Below the pieces are notes generated by a model. That model had not been told where the DNA came from and did no database searches. It worked only from the letters and a program-made list of their open reading frames with translations. The position numbers were made by a program, and so were the translations under genes. A stretch of DNA of 64,000 nt from Microthyrium microscopicum. Its lineage: Eukaryota; Ascomycota; Dothideomycetes; Microthyriales; Microthyriaceae. The DNA lies in contig MU004239.1 of NCBI GenBank assembly GCA_010405405.1, positions 62,001 through 126,000 of the forward strand, given 5' to 3'. The stretch's first letter is position 1. Each line of letters begins with the position of its first letter. Shown in pieces: positions 46,036-56,897 of the stretch.

Positions 46036-47919
46036 TCATGCTCGTCTTCGTCGACTATTCGGTGCCTCACGCCGACTAAACGGCTCATTTGGATATATCC
46101 AGCCCCTCAGCCGTTTCGCACTCCTCGTCTCTGACGCAACGACCTTGGGCATCCATCCATCTCGTGCGCGAAAATTCTGCCTCGTCAGCGCTGCTGGTCC
46201 ACCGACTTCCATCTTCCAGGGCGCATGGCCGGGTAGTGGTTCGTCCTTGGCCAGCATATGCAGGAACCAGAGGGCGAGGGTAGCCGTCATCTGCATGCGG
46301 CCAGTCGGCGGGTCCACGGCTGGCGTTTGCAGGGATATTGGAGCAGCAGTCTCTAGGAGCCCGAAAATTGGGCGTGGTCCCTCGTCAACTTGTGCACGTG
46401 GATTGGAAGCATAGGTGGTGTCGTCGCAGCCGGCGCGGACACAGAGAAGTTCGATTTCAGTGATGATGAATCCATAGCGGCAGCCATGTTCGCGCATTAC
46501 GCGGTGGAGCTGGGCGAGACCGCGGAGGTATTTCACCTGCTGAGGAGCAGATTCGGCGCGCATGCCGGTGTTCCATTCTTCGTAAGCTTTTACGATGCCG
46601 ACGAGATGGCCGCGTGCGTCACCTCTTAGGGTGCGGAGATAGTCGTTTTCGTGGGTTGCGATAAAGTCTGGCTTGGGATAGTGGTGAGTGGTGGCAGAGT
46701 TTGCGGCGCGGAGGGCGAGATGGCGGGCTCCTTGGGTGAGTGAGAGGGCGGCGTTGATACGGGTGCCAAAGTAGTCTTTGTAGATGTCGCGGAGGTGGAA
46801 CTCCGTTTCTGGGTTGGAGTTTGTGGCGGCGGGATGCGGCAGAGTGTCGTGGTCTAGAGGGACGTTGAGGAGGCTGTTGAATCCGGGGATGGCGAGGATG
46901 GAATCGATGCTAAAGTCGTTCCAGCTGCGGAGGTTGCGAACGTCCCACCAGCCGAAGTCCCAGTGACGCTGCATGTCGGTCATGGAACGGTTGATTAGGC
47001 TGGGTCGTGGACTGGGTTGGGTTAGGTAGGTCATTAACGAGGTTTGTTTGGCTGGTGCTTGTATCATGGAGTTCATGGACATGTCGGTGCTCATGTAGCT
47101 GCCATCGTCGTGGACGTAGACATCGAGTGGATCGCGTTGTGTTTGCATAAGAGGTTGAACTGAAAGTGCTTGTACAGGCGAAACTTGCTGGGGAGCGGTG
47201 ATATACTGTGGCATCTTTCGGTATTGAGTTGGATATCCATGCTTGAGAAGTGCAGCTTCGTCCAAACTTGACTGTGACCCTGAGCGAGAGTGGTTTGGTG
47301 CCTGAATGATAGGAGCAGACACGGTCCTGACCTGTGCCAATGATGATCTACGAGAGGAAGGGTGGGTAGCTATGGGCGAGTTGATGTTGGTGTTCAAGGG
47401 GGACGGACTTGAACCAATGTGCGGTGCGGCAGATAGAGGATGAGCCGAGGAGGGAGCTGGCGGATTCGCAGCTGTCAATGCCGAGTGATGAAGACCACCG
47501 GAAAAGACTGAAGCGGGAAGGGAAATTGCGGATGCTGGGGAATGGATATCAAATGCTTCTGGTGGTGTTGTTCCTCTTCGATAGAAATGAGGAGGATATG
47601 CAAATGCTGTATGAAGAGTTGGAGCTACTCCAAGTGAAACGGCCCGGCCGTTGACAGATCCAGCTGCTGATGATGGTTCGGTGGTTTGATCCTGGCAACG
47701 GATCTTGGGTAGAAGTGGAGGACCATTTCGAAAGTTTGTGCGAGGTGATCTTTGTGGACTTGTTGATGTTGTGAGCACAGAGTCTGGGCTGTTTTCATTT
47801 GAAGAGTAAAAAGCAGGATGTGAATAGTGAGTCTCCACAGTGTGACTTGGATGATAGTAGGCTTGATGTGGGTATGATGGAGGTGTTGAATGCCTGACGG
47901 GCATATTGCAGGAATACAT
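46036..47919 (-). CDS. Conserved-looking fungal protein, 627 aa, disordered N-half
   Basis: Single exon; start MYSCNMPVRHSTPPSYPHQA, with a second ATG five codons in. Residues ~1-310 are Pro/Ser/His/Gln-rich and disordered, as in fungal transcription regulators. From about 315 the protein becomes compact: HWDFGWWDVRNLRSWNDFSI, then a helical stretch through MREHGCRYGFIITEIELLCVR, MTATLALWFLHMLAKD, and a basic end with RRRRA. I cannot name the domain. The architecture suggests a regulator, which is inference. More than 1 kb of upstream sequence without genes is compatible with complex control. Confidence 0.7.
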   Translation of the reverse strand: MYSCNMPVRHSTPPSYPHQAYYHPSHTVETHYSHPAFYSSNENSPDSVLTTSTSPQRSPRTNFRNGPPLLPKIRCQDQTTEPSSAAGSVNGRAVSLGVAPTLHTAFAYPPHFYRRGTTPPEAFDIHSPASAISLPASVFSGGLHHSALTAANPPAPSSAHPLSAAPHIGSSPSPLNTNINSPIATHPSSRRSSLAQVRTVSAPIIQAPNHSRSGSQSSLDEAALLKHGYPTQYRKMPQYITAPQQVSPVQALSVQPLMQTQRDPLDVYVHDDGSYMSTDMSMNSMIQAPAKQTSLMTYLTQPSPRPSLINRSMTDMQRHWDFGWWDVRNLRSWNDFSIDSILAIPGFNSLLNVPLDHDTLPHPAATNSNPETEFHLRDIYKDYFGTRINAALSLTQGARHLALRAANSATTHHYPKPDFIATHENDYLRTLRGDARGHLVGIVKAYEEWNTGMRAESAPQQVKYLRGLAQLHRVMREHGCRYGFIITEIELLCVRAGCDDTTYASNPRAQVDEGPRPIFGLLETAAPISLQTPAVDPPTGRMQMTATLALWFLHMLAKDEPLPGHAPWKMEVGGPAALTRQNFRARDGWMPKVVASETRSAKRLRGWIYPNEPFSRREAPNSRRRRA

Positions 47920-49888
47920 GATGATATAATGGATCTACAGTGACGTTAGAATCATACTATAGCTGATCAAAGTAGAAGAATCTGTACCGACGTAGATGGC
48001 TTGCCAAGTAGGGATTAGAATCAAAGATTAGGGAATGGAGACCGGCTCCTATGCTACAAGTCGTAGGCTTCGTACAGACAAATGAAAAGAATGGAGGAGA
48101 GTTGAGCGATTGGAGTGAGACTATGTCTCGTCACAGAGGTGGGAGAGGATGAGAAGAGGAGAGCAAGAAATCAAGCGGCCCAGAGGCGCTACTTATTCAC
48201 ATGGGAATAGAGAAGACGAGAGCCAAAGAAGTCTAGGCGACAGGGGCATTGTCGAAAATGTCTGGAGGAGAGTGCATGGCGACACTTGACCACGATGGTG
48301 GCTTGCAATGAACAAGATGGGCGCAACGGGACTTGTAGAGCGACCAACCTGAAACAGATTACTAGAAGAGGCTAGAAAGACAACAGCTAAAAATGGGAAT
48401 GGTTCAACGGTTGAGGCGTACTAGGATTGGGCCAACTACATGAGACCTACTTTACGGGCAGACTGAATGGGATGTCAGAGGTGGAGTAGAGAGGATCTAC
48501 CGAAAATGGACGCGATGCGCTGGGTAGGTTAGGTGAGTTGGGCGGAAAGCGGGCGCGAGTACAAGATGAAACACGCGAGGCAGAGCCAGGAAGAGCTTGA
48601 TGCCGAATGTGGGGGGGACAATGTTGTTTAGAGAAGAGTGTACCATCATGACGGTATTGTTAGAGTGTATGATGATTGCTATTATTGCGTAGAACAACAA
48701 GAGAGAGTTTGGGAGCAGGCCACACGGAGGTCAAGATGAGGTTGGAGAAGAGTGAAAGGCGCGTAGACGCCCATACGCGTTGGCTGCAGCGTAATGGCCC
48801 GGTCAATGGTGATTGGTAGAGGATTCGCTTTCTAATGCACTCTGATTTTCAGAACAGTCATACTTGCAGTAAATGCTTGTATTTCGTATACTCTACAGTA
48901 CTTATCGAGATAGTTCTACTCTATAAGTGACTCATAGACGCGAAACGCGGTTTATACATCAGACATAAAGACGCGTTCTGTCTCTTTCCCACCATCTTCA
49001 TACATCCCCTTTCGTGCAACAATTGTAAACATTCAATTCATTTTATTCCTCAACTTCCAATTTCTTAAATCCCTCCAACTCTTGGACCACCACGGCCGGC
49101 GCCTAATCTTGCCTTTGTGCAGCTCCCATGCTCAGGACTTTGCTCTCCCCTGCGCAAAGCATAAAGCATGCAATTTGGTAGGTCGTAAGCGCTCCTCCTC
49201 TCTAGCGGCTGCGGACCTATTTTAGAACATTCTCCAACGCCACACCCGCTCAAAATCCAGAGCCTCCCCGTTTCAGCGTCTCTCAGCCTCATGCTGAGAC
49301 CCATCTCTCGTTACAGCCTCGCGACTAGTAATTTCCCCAACCAATCTGCTTCATGTCCAGATGGACCAACAGTCTGCTCATCTGGCCTGCTGAGGTAACG
49401 TATATACCCGACCCGCTGAACATCTAGGCGACATTTACCTTGCCGCTCAATTTTTTCCTTCGAACCGCCCACCTCAGAATTTTGCCTAGACAGATTGATC
49501 TACGCGCCCTTCCTTCGTCGGCGCTTCGCCCAACATTAGGATTCAAATATGTAACCACCGAACGGCTGCTTGAGTCCCCGTTGAGGACGGTACTCCCGAT
49601 CTTGGGTTTATCGTGTCATGTAGCTGGTATTATCTGCGTGCACATGACGCCAGCATCAGATCTCGTGGACTTTGTGATTTCCAAAAATAATCTTGCGCTT
49701 TGGTATCTTGTCCACAACCAGAAGCTTCAAACAATTTACTCGTTTCAAAAGTAGGTAGCCGTTGTACCTCGCAAACACTAGACCGTCAAGTCGTAACATG
49801 GTCATTCCATCGTGAAGTCATATCATCAAAAATAGCAACCCACGTTCTTCATCAAGGAAAGAACCTCAACCTGTTCCCAGAAAGCAAG
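47920..49888. other. Intergenic, likely long promoter
   Basis: About 2 kb upstream of the 627-aa gene, purine-rich on the plus strand near 48.0-48.8 kb. This mirrors the pyrimidine-rich leaders seen elsewhere in the window. Short frames only; nothing else supported. The right part is the 3' flank of the oxidoreductase. Confidence 0.4.
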
Positions 49889-51620
49889 CTATATCGCAGT
49901 CTTCTTCTCTACCTCCCTCGCCCACCATTCGTCCCATTGCACAACCACCCCCTTCGTCCTCGCATCCTCAGCTGCAAATACAGCCGCATGACTTCTCACA
50001 ATCTCATCCAAATCCACACCCAGAAAAGCCCACTGCGCAGCATCAACATCCATCTCGCCCGCCTGTACTGCACTCACAGCCTTGACCATGTTCAGCGCCA
50101 GCGCATCGTCTCCGCCGCCATGCCCCGAGTCTTGCGGCGCAGGTACATGATGCACAGTCGTTTGACCGGTTGCGAAGCTGTAGACGGAAATGTCCTGCGA
50201 GTCGTAGCTAAGTTCGCCTTTAGTTCCGTAAATGCGGCCTCGGCGTGCACAGATTGCTTCGGTGAGGGCAACCATGTGGAAGAGAGCTGTTTTTGCGCCG
50301 CGGTGACCAAGTTCGGTGTTTGTGTTATTAGTGTTGGTGGTGGGTAAAGGATCGTCGGCCCATTCGATGGTGACGGTTTGGTCGTCACAGACATCGTTGT
50401 CGCTTTCGTAGACGCAGCGGCCATACCATTGGCGTGCTTCGATCTCGTCGGGTGAAGTGGTTGGACTGTAGTCTTCGCGAAGAATGTCTAGGAGCTGGTT
50501 GCGTGTCTTGGCCGCTCCTTGGGCCCGCAGCAGATCTTCCACGTCAGGTAGGACGATCTTGACAGGCCATTTGGTGTTGTTGACGTCGAGATGCTTCTTA
50601 ACGTAGATGTTGTTTGCGCTAAACTCGCATGATTCTTCAATTGGACAACTTAGGCAGTTGGTTGCATCACCCGCTGCTGCTGGTTTTCTTGCCTTGCGAA
50701 AGTATCGTAATGATCCCGTCGATGCAATCTGGCTCGGTAAATGTGGTTCCTCACTACTCCCGGGTGGCGGCGAACACAGCAACCACATGAGAAAGTCCAT
50801 ATCATGACAACTCTTCGTCAACAGCGATCCCGCACTAGTCTTCTCCTTCCGCCAATTACCCCTAATGCCCACAATTAGCTTATCCCCATCCATCATATGT
50901 AGTCTCGAGAATCAGTACTTACCGCACATAACTGTGACTAAAATGCCACCACCCAACCGGCTCCGTATGCTCCACACTCAACACATCACCCACCACGCCC
51001 CTCTCTCTCACCAACTCCCGTAGCAACACATTATGCGGCGCATACCTAAGCACATGCCCAACTCCAAACACCGTCTTCCGCCCTGTCCTTGCCCAGCCAG
51101 CCTTGAGCGCAGCACTCATCTCCAACACCTCATTCAGTCGCGTCGCCAACGGTTTCTCGCACAGTATATGTAGCCCTCCCAGCTCTGCGAGCGCACGAAC
51201 AACGGCCAAGTGCATGGCGTCCTGCACACACACGAAGACGAGATCTATTCCTGTGCCCGGGGGCTTATTTGCGGTTGTTGCATTTGTGTTGCGCGCCCAG
51301 TCGATCAGATCTTGCCAGCTTTCAAAAGACTGGCCGTCGCTGGAGCTGGGTGAGTCGCGCCAGATAAATGTGCGGCCGAACGTTTCTCGCACAGCAGTGC
51401 GCGGCTCGGCGACGGCTACGATGTGTGCTGCACCGGCATTGTAGAGGGCAGCGGCGTAGGCATTGCCTCGTGAGCCGGCGCCGATTATTGCGACGCGAGG
51501 AGCGTTCGGTGGAGGGGTGGGTGGGTTGTCGATGAGGCGGTTTACGGGGATGAGGGCGGGTTGGGAGTGGGTTATGGCGGTTGTGGTGGGAGGGGGGAGG
51601 TCTGGAATTGAGGGTGGCAT
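49889..51620 (-). CDS. Gfo/Idh/MocA family oxidoreductase
   Basis: Two exons, 51620-50923 and 50861-49889, separated by a 61-nt GT-AG intron, give 556 aa. VAIIGAGSRGNAYAAALYN is the dinucleotide-binding GxGxxG start (about residues 43-60). ILCEKPLATRLNEV is the diagnostic EKP motif of the family, and GVGHVLRYAPHN follows where substrate-site residues lie. The second part contains KSCHDMDFLMWLL, equivalent to the GxxxHxxD catalytic region. The protein is longer than the usual 330-400 residues, with a Cys pair insert (NCLSCPIEESCEF). The family oxidises sugars, polyols and related alcohols with NAD(P); the substrate here is not readable. No signal peptide, so it is probably cytosolic. Confidence 0.85.
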
Positions 51621-51913
51621 TCTGGTAGGTCGTGTATGAAGTCTTGGTATTAGGGAGATGCGAAAAATGGAAGTATGGTGATGTTAGGATTGGGAAGGCT
51701 GGGATTGGTTGTTGATGTTGGAGATGTGATGGGTGGGGGCTTTTGAGGCTCTGCTTGACTTATCGTCAATGACAACTTCATCCAAGTTCACTGCGTTGCT
51801 TTCTTGCGATTTATTACTTATTCGTTGTTTGCTCTGTATTACTATCTCGTATTACTTCTCGTGTAATACTGCAATGACAATCATCCTTCGAGCCGCCATT
51901 GAAGCTCCCGTTC
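51621..51913. other. Short spacer between two minus-strand genes
   Basis: Promoter of the oxidoreductase and 3' flank of the hydrolase. No gene seen. Confidence 0.45.
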
Positions 51914-53302
51914 TCAAACTACAGCAATCTTCTCCAAATTCTTCTTCTTCAGATTCAACCAACCCTCTCCTGTCGCTTTATCCTGTTTAAAGAACTCTGC
52001 GCTCTCCTTATCTCCCAACAGCACATACTTGAGCCAGTGCGATCCCAAGACCCCGTATGAGCCAGCATTGAGTTCATTGTATGTTCCTCCGTGTCCGCCG
52101 GTCTTGTAATCTGCGGCCCACGCTGGCACGCCTTCTGGCATAGCTTCGTAGTCCTTATGATTCTTTGCAGTCGCCACGTCCATCGCTCCACCTAGGAAGA
52201 AGAAAGTTGGGACATTGATCTTCGAACCATCTGGGACACTTCCATTGTTTGGAAGGGGAAGGAAAGCTGTGGATACACCGCCTGATGCGATTGCGGATCC
52301 AGAGTTGAAGATTCCTAGAGATTTTACGCGTTTGTCGGTGGCCATGACTAGAGTTTCCTGTGTGGCATTGTCAGTCACATTCGCTGCCAAGGGGATGATT
52401 TGCAGCTGAGGTCGTGATGGATTGCGTTAAAGACTTACCAGTCCACCACAGCTTTGTCCGGCGGCCGCGATTCTTGACGTATCTAGATGTGCCCACTTCT
52501 CAGTGCTCTTTTGCTTCTCGGCCCAGTCAATCGCTTGAGCCATCATGTTCTCTTTCAAGGTCTGGCCAGTAGATGTCATGGTTGCAAATGCTGGAGGCTG
52601 CTTGTCCGCCGGAAGCACGCCGTTGGCCAATATCGTGACACCTTTCACATAAAAATCAGCATTGAATCATAAGCATGAAAGATGACATTCTGGTATTTAC
52701 CTTGAGAAGCCAATTGAAGAAGAAGAGGCCCCTTTTCGAGCTATTGTGTTGGTTTGGTCAGTCTCCAGATGTGACATGTCTCAAGAGTCGCTATCGTCTT
52801 ACCCCATTGTTCATACATGCGCCTAATGAACTATTAGCCAAGTTCAGAAACGTCCCATATACCCTGAAAAGTACACGGAGAGGGTTTCCAGAAAACTGGT
52901 TACATCTCTATGTTCATACATCAACAGAAATCTAAGAGATCAACTTACCTTCTCCCCAAACCAGAATGGGAGTCTTGGTTCCAGCGGGTAAGTTCTTGGG
53001 AGCAAAAATGGTATGTTTGGGAAGCGTTGGCTCAGAATAAAAATGCTACAGATGATTCATCAGATATCGCTTGAGAAGAACATATTTGTATTTACCGCTG
53101 GAAACTTGCCAGTCCCTTCTGACTTGAGATACTCTGGAGGATATACAAATCCAGACATTTTAGGCAGACCTAGTCCTTCTAGGAAGCTGCTTAAGCCTCC
53201 ATCGCCTTTCTGTTTCCCATCGCCAACTGGAGCGGTCCCTTGAGGCGCGGCTGCGACATAGCTTGCGAGAAGGAACAAGATTTGTGAAATGAGTGAACGC
53301 AT
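51914..53302 (-). CDS. Secreted alpha/beta hydrolase, six exons
   Basis: Exons on the minus strand: 53302-53096, 53045-52949, 52822-52803, 52740-52701, 52641-52439 and 52357-51914, giving 336 aa. Signal peptide MRSLISQILFLLASYVAAAP. The central AAAGQSCGGL carries the GxSxG nucleophile elbow. TKTPILVWGEG and then ACMNNG lead the sheet, and VTILANGVL follows; ATDKRVKSLGIFNSGSA and GGHGGTYNE are in the usual order. Exon 3 is only 20 nt and exon 4 only 40 nt. The intron before exon 6 could end at an earlier AG, but the acceptor chosen restores GGLETLVMATDKRV without a stretch of foreign sequence. It lies next to and on the same strand as the AA9 monooxygenase, so extracellular polymer or ester cleavage is a reasonable guess; the substrate is unknown. 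Confidence 0.75.
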
Positions 53303-53784
53303 CTTGCAGATTTCAGAGGTTGTGTTTTGACTGAAAAAATTACACTTTCTCAAGACTTCATGTGATATTTAAAACATTCGCTTTCTTTGTGCTAACTGGT
53401 ATAGTTAATATATCTGGACCTAGTTTTGTCCGCTGTCTAAATATCTTGGTGAGGCTCAACATTAGTACTGAAACAATAGAATGCGCTTGGACAGCTCGTC
53501 TAGAATTAATTACTATAACGATTTATAGCTTACAGCCTTACTCGCTGACTACCCCGGATTTGTACGGTATGCCATAGCTAGATCCTATCAAATAGGCAGC
53601 CTTCAAGCTAAATATCTGCGAAAAAATTACAGTCTGTCTCCTTTTCCTCCCATATATCCTAACGTATACCTGGTGTATTACCAACCAAGTCACTGCAACT
53701 TTCCACAACCATAAACATAATTTTTGTCAACAAGTCTTTGACAAGAAGATCATACTCATATTCTGCATCTATTCCGATACAAAC
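53303..53784. other. Spacer between hydrolase and AA9 genes
   Basis: AT-rich but not RIP-like. It holds the hydrolase promoter and the 3' flank of the AA9 gene. Confidence 0.45.
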
Positions 53785-55040
53785 CTATCTTCTCGGCCTA
53801 TCCTCATTCCCATACAACTTTGGCGGCGGTTTCAATCCCTTCATCATCGACCCTGGCTTATCCGTATACATCGGCGTGCCCACTGGCTGTGCATAACCAA
53901 CATATCCAGGATTATTTGGATTGATTGTTGTACACTTCACGGTTGATGGATCCGCGTTCTCTTCCCAATGACATCCTCCGCCGCCGACTTTGCCTGTCTT
54001 CAGATCGTTGGCTACACTGGCGAGTAGACGCTGACCTTTTTCCATCTTGAGTTTGGCGTATCTTTCTGCTCGCTCGCCGGTCATAGCGCCGGTTTCGGTG
54101 ACGACGGGTACGGGTCCTTGTGGGGGATTGCGTTCGCCTTTGTAGACGAAGGGGCCTGGTGCGATCTGTTGGAGCAAGAGATTAGCTAGCTGCTTGGGTT
54201 GCTAATGGTATGGTGGATGATTGGACTTACGTATCGTTTGGGACCGTAGTGGATGTTGACTAGAAGGCCTGGATCCCGCCAGTTGTATGCGCCTGGAAAC
54301 TTCTCGCCTGGTGGAGAGGCCGTTCCAGTACCAGTAACTTTCACCTCTGCAAAACAGTCAGCTACAACCCTCAACGTCCATATTTTGCAAGACGCTTACT
54401 GATACAATTGGGATAAGGTTGTGCTCCACTGATCTTCTTCTCAGGATACTCAACCCAGGCATGATGCAACCCAATAATCTCATGTCGTACAATATATGTT
54501 CCCGGCTTAATATCGCTCGGAATAGTAACCGTCCAAGAATTGTTAGCGGCAATGAGCATATCAGAGCCAAACGCATCGGTCTTGGCATCATATGTCGCCT
54601 GATCGATCTTGAAGAAATCAACGTCGTTCACAGAGACATCGTCGCTGGGCATGTATGCCATGTATGTTAGCACGGGTCCTCGGTGGTTCTCAAACCAGGC
54701 TGTCCACTGGAACTTCATAGTTGAGCCAGCTCGTGTTTCGGCCGTGAGAGCTGGGGAAATGAGTGGTCCAAAGCGGCACGCGATGTCCGGAGAAGCGACA
54801 TTCTCTACGGGTGATGTGCCGTTGGTTTTGGCGTTCTGGTAGCCCCACATGATTCTCTTTACGCCACCTGGAAAGGTGTTGTCAACTCGAGTGTCGAAGG
54901 CAGGATATCTGCTGGAGTTTAGTCAAAGACTCAAGATATTTAGCAAGTTAGACATACGTCGTGCCATCGATGGTGATGGTATCCAGCATGCCATGGGAGG
55001 CAACCAGAGCCGCCGAGCCTAGAAACAAAAGTGACCGCAT
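53785..55040 (-). CDS. AA9 lytic polysaccharide monooxygenase (former GH61)
   Basis: Four exons on the minus strand: 55040-54958, 54908-54400, 54346-54231 and 54165-53785, for 362 aa. A signal peptide of about 15 residues ends VAS, exposing His16 (HGMLDT) as the mature N-terminus, the first ligand of the copper histidine brace. His103 in ENHRGPVLTYMA is the second brace ligand. Tyr193 in GAQPYPNC is the axial Tyr, and RHEIIGLHHAW (about 169-179) supplies the second-sphere motif. The catalytic core ends near residue 250, and a ~110-residue Gly/Pro/Asn-rich tail follows without a CBM1. It should cleave cellulose or related glucans oxidatively outside the cell with a reductant and O2 or H2O2. 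Splice sites are all GT-AG. Confidence 0.9.
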
Positions 55041-55795
55041 ATTTACTCCTGATTTGTTTCGTTAAATAATCCGGGAAAGAAGGTGTCTTTTGAATATTTA
55101 GACATGACGGGATGTTAGATGCTACGGGCCGATGCACTTTATCGCCTATGTCAAGATATATGGACGTGCCACAACTATATTAACTTGAACGATCTGAACT
55201 ACTATAAGGTAACATTAGTGCCCGATCTCCGATGCTTCATATTAGATCATATCAAAGTTATATAGCTATTCTGGTTCATAGTATTTTTGACCAGTGTGTA
55301 TTGCTCTCCACTTCGTCTGCATGAAAATAGATCCCATGTTCAATAACACCCAAAGTCACCGAACAGGTGACGATATGCCATGAACTGCGTGGATAAGGCC
55401 GGCCTTCGATTCAGTATTTCAACATGGGAACCGAGGTTCACCCATTCTCAACAAGCTTGTGGTATGGATTTTTGAGAGATTCCTCGTTAGGCCATGCTTG
55501 ATCGATTTTATGGTTCGCACACATAAACCGTACCAGAGGTAGTAATTTTTCACGTTGTGAAAAGACAAGTATCCGCATTCGGCTTCTAGTTGTCTCCCGT
55601 TTCTTTTTTTTATCATTAATAAGGAGGCCAGTGATCAGCACTGCAAACAATCACCCAAACCATCACCCTGCAAGGCTGAGCTTCAGCCTTATTCAGTTCC
55701 TCACCAATTCTCAACCCACACCCGACAAATTCCACCAGCTTGCACCAGCACTTTCCCTCCTCGGCAAGCTCAGGCAGCTACTGCCACTCATCATC
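55041..55795. other. Promoter region and spacer, no gene seen
   Basis: Upstream DNA of the AA9 gene on one side and of the small plus-strand ORF on the other. A TATA-like ATTATTTAA lies close upstream of the AA9 start on the minus strand. No gene supported. Confidence 0.4.
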
Positions 55796-56197
55796 ATGGC
55801 ATGGGGAAGAGACGTCACGAATAAGCTCACTACCATCTCAAAAGATGTGCAAGAGCTGAAAAGTCAGCAAGCCGAAATTCTAGAAGCAAACAAGCTCACT
55901 GCTATCTTGAAAGAACTTCAAGACTTGAATCAGCAACAAGCCGAAATACATAAAGAAATCAAGCTGATTCACGAGACTGTTGACCTTCCGCGCAAGGATG
56001 CGCTGTGTCGTCTTCAAGGGACTCAGGAGTTTTATAGACCGTTCAATAAGGAGAAAGGTATTGAGAGGAAACAAGAAATCAAGAGAGAACGGCAAAAGGC
56101 GGAAGCTGGCCAACAATCGAACAATAGCGAGAACTCCATATCTAGCTTACTTCGTAGCATAGGAAGGCGTTTTCGGACCCGTGAAGAGAAGCCATAG
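55796..56197 (+). CDS. Small coiled-coil protein, 133 aa, unknown
   Basis: From ATG 55796 the frame codes an acidic/basic helical protein. KLTTISKDVQELKSQQAEIL is partly repeated as KLTAILKELQDLNQQQAEIH, so an internal duplication of about 25 residues is visible, with heptad-like spacing. The C-terminus is strongly basic (ERKQEIKRERQKAE, RSIGRRFRTREE). The same frame extends upstream but as Pro/Ser leader-like sequence, so the ATG in the CATCATCATGG context is preferred. No family known; expression uncertain. Confidence 0.45.
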   Translation: MAWGRDVTNKLTTISKDVQELKSQQAEILEANKLTAILKELQDLNQQQAEIHKEIKLIHETVDLPRKDALCRLQGTQEFYRPFNKEKGIERKQEIKRERQKAEAGQQSNNSENSISSLLRSIGRRFRTREEKP

Positions 56198-56897
56198 TAC
56201 ATGACATCGGTAATACTGGAAAGACGAGCCAGAACTACCTACCTAGCTACGCGGGCATATATAGCAAGAAGTGGGAAGGGTTTGAAACCACCTGTATTTA
56301 TCATCCGCAGCGCCTGTATTGATGTCCGCCAGTACTGAAGTTAGATATACTCTCCAAAGATCCGACACTTACAATTGTGAGCAGTCTAAAATTAGATATA
56401 TAAGAGAAGAGCATGCAGAGATAGCTAGATTGGAAATGGTAAGGCTTTGGGTTAGTCTAAACGTAATTTTGATGTCAGTGAAGTCAATCATGAAGGACTT
56501 CGTTTTCCGTCCATGTTTACAACTCACCATGCGACAACAAATAGCTCACATTCATCGCCTGATTGACCGGCTAACGAGTAGGAAGTGAGTCTACAGCTGC
56601 CTTTATATGCACATTGGTTCCTGGTGGATAGACTACCCGGCATTTGGTGGAGATTTCCGGACTATATGTCAGCTGTCTGTAGGCTCAAAACCATGTGCAA
56701 GTATACAGATACTGTCGTTGAGAAGATGATCAGAATAACAAAATCAAGCTTCCGGGTAACCTTAATCTCAGACCTGGAAAATCATGGCATCCAATATCCT
56801 ACCCAGGCAATCTCTATATATTCTCCAGACATGCTTTACAGGGTGGTGACCCACGTTGCTAATCGACGCAACTCATAACTTCTACCTGCCAAAAAAG
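56198..56897. other. Intergenic
   Basis: Two plus-strand frames (56319-56588 and 56585-56878) overlap by a few bases but show no family features. The right part is the crotonase promoter. Confidence 0.4.
56815..56820 (+). promoter_or_regulatory. TATA-like box
   Basis: TATATA about 78 nt before the ATG at 56898. No further support. Confidence 0.3.

Noticed and set aside
45701-46414. 237-codon plus-strand frame
   Set aside because: Its 3' half is antisense to the 627-aa gene and its composition mirrors that gene; the left part has no features.
49700-50347. 215-codon plus-strand frame
   Set aside because: Mostly antisense to exon 2 of the oxidoreductase, which has clear family motifs.
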